Below are positions 60,134 to 64,000 of a stretch of DNA of 64,000 nucleotides, piece by piece (the stretch's first letter is position 1; each line of letters starts with the position of its first letter). Made by a program: the position numbers and the translations under genes. Location: assembly GCA_002839705.1 (NCBI GenBank), contig PGYO01000004.1, forward strand, positions 1-64,000, given 5' to 3'. The notes below the pieces were generated by a model. The model saw only the letters and a list, made by a program, of their open reading frames with translations. It searched no databases and was not told the origin of the DNA. The DNA comes from Methanobacteriales archaeon HGW-Methanobacteriales-1. Lineage in GTDB: Archaea > Methanobacteriota > Methanobacteria > Methanobacteriales > Methanobacteriaceae.

Positions 60134-61291
60134 TTAGATAGGCCGTAAAAGATCAACGCCCTCTAAAAATTTTTCTGCAAATATTTTAACATGTTCTTCT
60201 GGAACAGAAAAGCTGACACGGATGTATCTATCGCCGAAAAGTTTACTGGTATAACTACCTTGCCTAATGAAAACTTTATTTTCCAGAAGATAATCCGTAA
60301 TGGTCTGCGGATCAATTCCAGTATCCTTAATGTCAATGGCCAGCATATTACCGTCGGAAGGATAAACTGGTATAAATGCTCCTTCTACCTTGTCCACTGC
60401 ATCTTTTATGATTTTCTGATTGTTGCGAGTTGTATCACAAATATGGTCAATCCACTGATCTTTGGATTTTAAAGCCGCAATAGCACCGGTTTGGGATAGA
60501 ACATTGGTTCCCAGATCATTTATTACAATACTCCTCACCGATTTCATAATTTCAGGAAGGCCGATTATAGCTCCAATTCTAAGTCCAGCCATTCCAAAAA
60601 TTTTAGAGAAACTATAGATGGTAATAGTATGCTCAGGAGCATAGTCCGCAGCTAAATGATGATCTCTTGCAAAGTCTCGATAGGTTATATCATGCAAAAG
60701 ATAAATATCGTTCTCAGTCGCAATTTTAGCAAACTCTTCCATTTCTTCTTTAGTATAGCAAGATCCTAATGGGTTTAAAGGGTCGATGAGTGAAATAAGT
60801 TTAGTATTTTCATCCATATGTTCCCTTGCGAGTTTAGGAGTGAGCTTATAACCACATTCTTTATTGTAAATGGGTACTGATATAACGCTGTGACTAAATC
60901 TACTGGCAAAGTTATCTATTATTAAATAACCAGGATCACAAGTTATGGCATTATTTTCAGGTTCCAAAACATCATTCATACACAGGTGAAGTGATTCGGT
61001 TCCACCAGCAGTAATGAGAATTTCAAATTTCTCTTCCAATCCCAGATCTTCCAATACTAATTTTTTAAGCTCTGGAAACCCTTCTGGCGGAGGGTATTTG
61101 CAATATTCTCTACTATTAACACAGGAGATCATGGCATCCATAATTTCTGTATCTTCATGAAGATGGTTGGTGTTCTGGCCCATCCATATCATTTCTTTAT
61201 CTTTAAAAACGTGATCAAAGAAGTCGTTTGCAGTTTTAAAACCCTTAGGTGCAATTCTTGCTGCCTTGGCGTACTTTTTAGGAGAAATCAT
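60134..61291 (-). CDS. Class I/II PLP-dependent aminotransferase
   Basis: The 385-residue fold-type I aminotransferase has [13 protein letters not shown] (about 178-190) with the substrate-pocket Asn. It also has [19 protein letters not shown] with the PLP-binding lysine (about 237), and [12 protein letters not shown] near the end. It looks like the histidinol-phosphate/aspartate aminotransferase group. A role as the methanofuran-pathway aminotransferase (MfnC) is conceivable but unproven. The start is ATG 61291 after GTGAT. It is on the same strand as the radB and YrdC genes upstream, with a gap of over 450 bases to radB. Confidence 0.85.
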   Translation of the reverse strand: MISPKKYAKAARIAPKGFKTANDFFDHVFKDKEMIWMGQNTNHLHEDTEIMDAMISCVNSREYCKYPPPEGFPELKKLVLEDLGLEEKFEILITAGGTESLHLCMNDVLEPENNAITCDPGYLIIDNFASRFSHSVISVPIYNKECGYKLTPKLAREHMDENTKLISLIDPLNPLGSCYTKEEMEEFAKIATENDIYLLHDITYRDFARDHHLAADYAPEHTITIYSFSKIFGMAGLRIGAIIGLPEIMKSVRSIVINDLGTNVLSQTGAIAALKSKDQWIDHICDTTRNNQKIIKDAVDKVEGAFIPVYPSDGNMLAIDIKDTGIDPQTITDYLLENKVFIRQGSYTSKLFGDRYIRVSFSVPEEHVKIFAEKFLEGVDLLRPI

Positions 61292-61747
61292 GTTTTATCA
61301 CATCATTAAAGTGCATTATTTTCATTTTAATAATATTCACTTCAAAAGATCAATATTTATTAAATTTTATTTTTATTATAATTTTATCCAATCCAAAATA
61401 GCATATTTCATCTTATCAATGAATAATATCCTTAATTGATAAACTTATTTTATATATTTTATTGATATTTTAATTATTCATTTTATTAATTGAATTAATA
61501 GTAGGATACAATTCTAGATAAAATTAAGCTGGAATTTAGATTCTAATAATCATCTATTATACTATTGCACATTACTATTTATAAACATTAACCGTTAAAT
61601 CAAAGCTATTTAACATGAAAATTAGTGTTATTAAACTAATAATTTAAGAAATTAGAAAATGTTTATAGAATATTTAATGTTAATTTTAGAGTTACTGACA
61701 ATTAACATGTTATAAAATCAGAAAAAATAAATTTATCGTTTAAATTA
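61292..61747. other. AT-rich intergenic region without visible gene
   Basis: These 456 bases lie between two minus-strand genes and contain the aminotransferase promoter. I see no structured RNA or small gene with a ribosome binding site. Confidence 0.45.
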
Positions 61748-62455
61748 TTAATTACCCAGTCCTCTCTCCACAATCCTAAATCTAGTTTTAATACCTTCAG
61801 CTTTGCTCTTATGTCTTTTTAATGTGGCGCATCTTTCCCCAATAATATCTCCCTTTTCTAATTCTACGATTATTTTGCTCCAGTACTTTAATATTGTGCC
61901 ACCAACAGGTGCAATAACTCCATTGCCATCTTCATCAATAACCGAGTAAATTTGATTGGTTAGTACTACTGCTAAGTCATTTCTTCGAGCCAATTTGGAT
62001 AGCAATGACATTTGGATCCCTAAATCTCGATTTAATTTGGAGGAGTTACCATCCTTTAATCTGTAAAGCGCCACTGCAGAATCAAGAATAATTAAGTCAA
62101 TTTTTTCGCCCTTTGTATCTATTAAAGCACTAATTCTCCTTAAAACTTCATCCTGTTCTGGAAAAGAAGTAGGCTCAAAAACAATTATTTGGCCGGCAAT
62201 TTTATCAAAATCGACACCAGCAATCTGTTTTATTCTATCAATTGATATTCCACCCTCCGTATCCACATAAATAACTTTTCCCCCATTTTGAGCACAGCGA
62301 ACTGCTAAATTAAGAGCAATATTAGTTTTTCCAGAGCCCGGAGGTCCGTAAAATTGAGTTAGAGTCCCTTTCTCCACACCACCATCAAGTAAATTATCAA
62401 TTGAGCAAGTAGTAGGGATTTTAGAAGCTTTTTTAAGATTAGCTAGTACTTTCAT
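61748..62455 (-). CDS. radB: RadB, archaeal RecA-family paralogue
   Basis: This 235-residue P-loop ATPase has Walker A GPPGSGKT at 37-44 and Walker [17 protein letters not shown] near residue 125. It lacks the N-terminal DNA-binding domain found in RadA, which is normal for RadB. It is believed to regulate recombination with RadA or to help Holliday junction resolution. The start is ATG 62455 after GAGGAAATC. The YrdC-type gene lies 219 bases upstream. Confidence 0.93.
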   Translation of the reverse strand: MKVLANLKKASKIPTTCSIDNLLDGGVEKGTLTQFYGPPGSGKTNIALNLAVRCAQNGGKVIYVDTEGGISIDRIKQIAGVDFDKIAGQIIVFEPTSFPEQDEVLRRISALIDTKGEKIDLIILDSAVALYRLKDGNSSKLNRDLGIQMSLLSKLARRNDLAVVLTNQIYSVIDEDGNGVIAPVGGTILKYWSKIIVELEKGDIIGERCATLKRHKSKAEGIKTRFRIVERGLGN

Positions 62456-62674
62456 TGATTTCCTCTAATTAATTATTTCGATTAATAATTTCTACAAATA
62501 TAAAAAATTATTCTCAAACACATATCAACAATTTATCTAATAATATTATTAAACTAATCAGCAAATAAATATTATCACGATCTAATCATGATACTAATTA
62601 AGTTACTTAGCATTATTATTTAATTAGATATTATTATTATTATTATTATATAAATAGGATATTTAAATAATAGT

Positions 62675-63289
62675 TTAATCAAATAAATCCAAATTAAAAT
62701 GTCCGGACCCTTTCCTAAGAATACTTGGTGAATCTACAGTAAAATCTATTACTGTTGAAGCTTTATCAACATGGGATGGGCCTGCATCAATCACCAAGCC
62801 TAGATCTACACCCAGCTGTTCTAAAATTTCATCTACTGATTTTTTTGTTTCCTTGCCTGAAATATTAGCACTACTAGTAGTAATAGGAAATTTCTGCGAT
62901 ATTTTCTGGCAAATCTCACTATCCGGAATCCTTATACCAATATTTTCACTCCCACCAGTTAATAATTCAGAAACGCAGTTTTTTTTCTTTAAAATAACTG
63001 TGAAAGGCCCAGGCAATATTTTAGAGATTATACTCAACTTTTCAGAAGATGCATGGGCAATTTTAGGAATCCAATCAATATTAGAAACACATACTGAAAT
63101 CGGTTTAGTAGTGGATCTTTTTTTAATTGAATATAATTTTTTTAAAGCATTTTCATCAAATATATTGGCCCCCAGACCATACAGTGTATCCGTTGGATAT
63201 AATATAATTTCTCCACTATCCATTAGTCGAATTGATTCATTAATTAAATTATCTTCAATTTTTGAGGGGTTAATTTTAACAATTTTCAT
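62675..63289 (-). CDS. YrdC-type L-threonylcarbamoyladenylate synthase
   Basis: This enzyme makes threonylcarbamoyl-AMP for the t6A modification next to the anticodon of ANN-decoding tRNAs. The protein (about 204 residues) is the single YrdC domain without the Sua5 extension. Hallmarks are the PTDTLYGLGANIFD stretch, KRSTTKPISVCVSN, PGPFTVILKK and GIRIPDSEICQ. The last helix leads to STVIDFTVDSPSILRKG. The start is set at ATG 63289 (MKIVKINPSK); a GTG at 63298 would add three codons. It is divergent from the lipid synthase gene at 63358. Confidence 0.92.
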   Translation of the reverse strand: MKIVKINPSKIEDNLINESIRLMDSGEIILYPTDTLYGLGANIFDENALKKLYSIKKRSTTKPISVCVSNIDWIPKIAHASSEKLSIISKILPGPFTVILKKKNCVSELLTGGSENIGIRIPDSEICQKISQKFPITTSSANISGKETKKSVDEILEQLGVDLGLVIDAGPSHVDKASTVIDFTVDSPSILRKGSGHFNLDLFD

Positions 63290-63357
63290 TTTATCCACAA
63301 ATTCCTAAAATAAGATCTATACAAAATATATATTAATTGAATTTATAAATTACCAGT

Positions 63358-63924
63358 ATGCTTAATCGTTTAAGGCCCAGTATTAAAAAGTTTATAGATC
63401 CTTTGGCCAAAATAATTAATATCAATCCTAACTATTTAACCGTTTTAGGACTCTTAATAGCACTACTATCAGCATATATGTTTGCTATGGGTAATTTACT
63501 CTGGGGGGGGCTTTTCATAGCCCTTAGTGGATTTTTAGATATTATTGATGGTGCAGTGGCTCGTAATAACAATACAACCACTAAGTTTGGAGGATTTCTC
63601 GATTCAACTACTGACCGCTTCTCAGATGCCATCATCATCATTGGAATAATATATGGTGGATTTGTAAATTGGATTTTCGGAATTCTGGCCCTTCATGCAT
63701 CTTTGAGTGTAAGTTATGTTAGGGCACGGGCAGAAGTTGAAGGAATCCCTTGTGGCGTAGGAATTGCTGAAAGAGCAGAAAGAATGGTTATTTTAATGGC
63801 CGGAGCTTTCTTAGGTGCATTATTCAGTCCAAAAATAATGTCTGCTGCCATAATATTGATTATAGTTCTAGGCTACTTCACAGTTTTACAAAGAGTGTAT
63901 CATACCTGGAAATCCATGAAATAA
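63358..63924 (+). CDS. CDP-alcohol phosphatidyltransferase, probable archaetidylinositol-phosphate synthase
   Basis: This 188-residue membrane enzyme joins CDP-archaeol to an alcohol. It carries the complete family motif: D61-x2-D64-G65-x2-A68-R69, then G78, then D82-x3-D86. About six helices lie around it. Length and neighbours (YrdC and radB next door) match the archaetidylinositol-phosphate synthase family of methanogens. Some relatives use serine or glycerol phosphate, so the alcohol is inferred. The ATG 63358 has no strong ribosome binding site. Confidence 0.82.
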   Translation: MLNRLRPSIKKFIDPLAKIININPNYLTVLGLLIALLSAYMFAMGNLLWGGLFIALSGFLDIIDGAVARNNNTTTKFGGFLDSTTDRFSDAIIIIGIIYGGFVNWIFGILALHASLSVSYVRARAEVEGIPCGVGIAERAERMVILMAGAFLGALFSPKIMSAAIILIIVLGYFTVLQRVYHTWKSMK

Positions 63925-64000
63925 ATTGCTTTAATATCCATAATTGTAGTAGGATAATGTTTAAAGAAAATTTTTTGGAATAATAAACGTTTTAGAGGAT

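Overview
The window is a stretch of chromosome from a hydrogenotrophic methanogen of the order Methanobacteriales (Methanobacterium/Methanobrevibacter type). The evidence is the F420-dependent reductase mer, a complete acetyl-CoA decarbonylase/synthase operon (cdhABCDE with cooC), a four-subunit pyruvate:ferredoxin oxidoreductase, methanofuran and tetrahydromethanopterin biosynthesis genes, an HMf-type histone, RadB, archaetidylinositol-phosphate synthase, archaeosine synthesis, and a 16S rRNA 5' end of the ATCCGTTTGATCC type. Intergenic DNA is very AT-rich. Most genes have AGGTGA/GGAGG ribosome binding sites, and several start with TTG or GTG.

Layout. 1-787: the 5' end of a 16S rRNA gene (minus) with its leader, then the mer promoter. 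788-14018: mer, an SPL-like radical SAM protein, a HEAT protein, the archaeosine radical SAM enzyme, a small beta-carbonic-anhydrase-like protein, a TmcAL-like nucleotidyltransferase, a DUF1932 dehydrogenase, a CcdA/thioredoxin pair, a DUF89 phosphatase, a sulfur-carrier/tRNA-thiolase pair and a DHPS-like protein. 14181-19166: porCDAB-EF and fumarase alpha, which feed the incomplete reductive TCA route. 19299-19717: a broken EamA transporter gene. 19915-29069: a phosphate locus (phoU, unknown gene, phoU, pstB, pstA, pstC, two pstS, and a winged-helix/PhoU regulator) with a short citrate-synthase-like gene inside it. 29175-38263: a membrane protein, a phosphoesterase, tRNA-Thr and tRNA-Leu, a ferredoxin plus geranylgeranyl reductase (membrane lipid saturation), an STT3-like membrane protein fused to a toroid-like domain, a HEAT/PsbP-like protein and Ogt. 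38349-47087: the cdh operon (minus). 47670-49573: CbiM/CbiN/CbiQ-type metal transporter genes without an ATPase. 49647-52526: a TadC/TadA pair. 52835-63924: a methyltransferase-like protein, a TctA-like permease, EF-1beta, a 53-aa zinc-ribbon protein, mfnE, pth2, histone, ABCE1, an aminotransferase, radB, a YrdC-type protein and archaetidylinositol-phosphate synthase.

How it works together. CO2 is fixed to acetyl-CoA by the Cdh complex and carboxylated to pyruvate by Por. Oxaloacetate then passes through fumarase toward 2-oxoglutarate. Ferredoxins are encoded beside each low-potential enzyme (porD/E/F, the cdh ferredoxin, the geranylgeranyl reductase ferredoxin). The metal transporter divergent from cdh is a plausible nickel or cobalt supply for it.

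I found no CRISPR array, insertion sequence, prophage or integrase. Nothing here is an obviously new defence or mobile system. The best leads are the STT3-like fusion protein, the TadA/TadC pair with long hydrophilic extensions, the unknown gene between two phoU genes, the ATPase-less metal transporter with a long leader, and several palindromic sites next to promoters.
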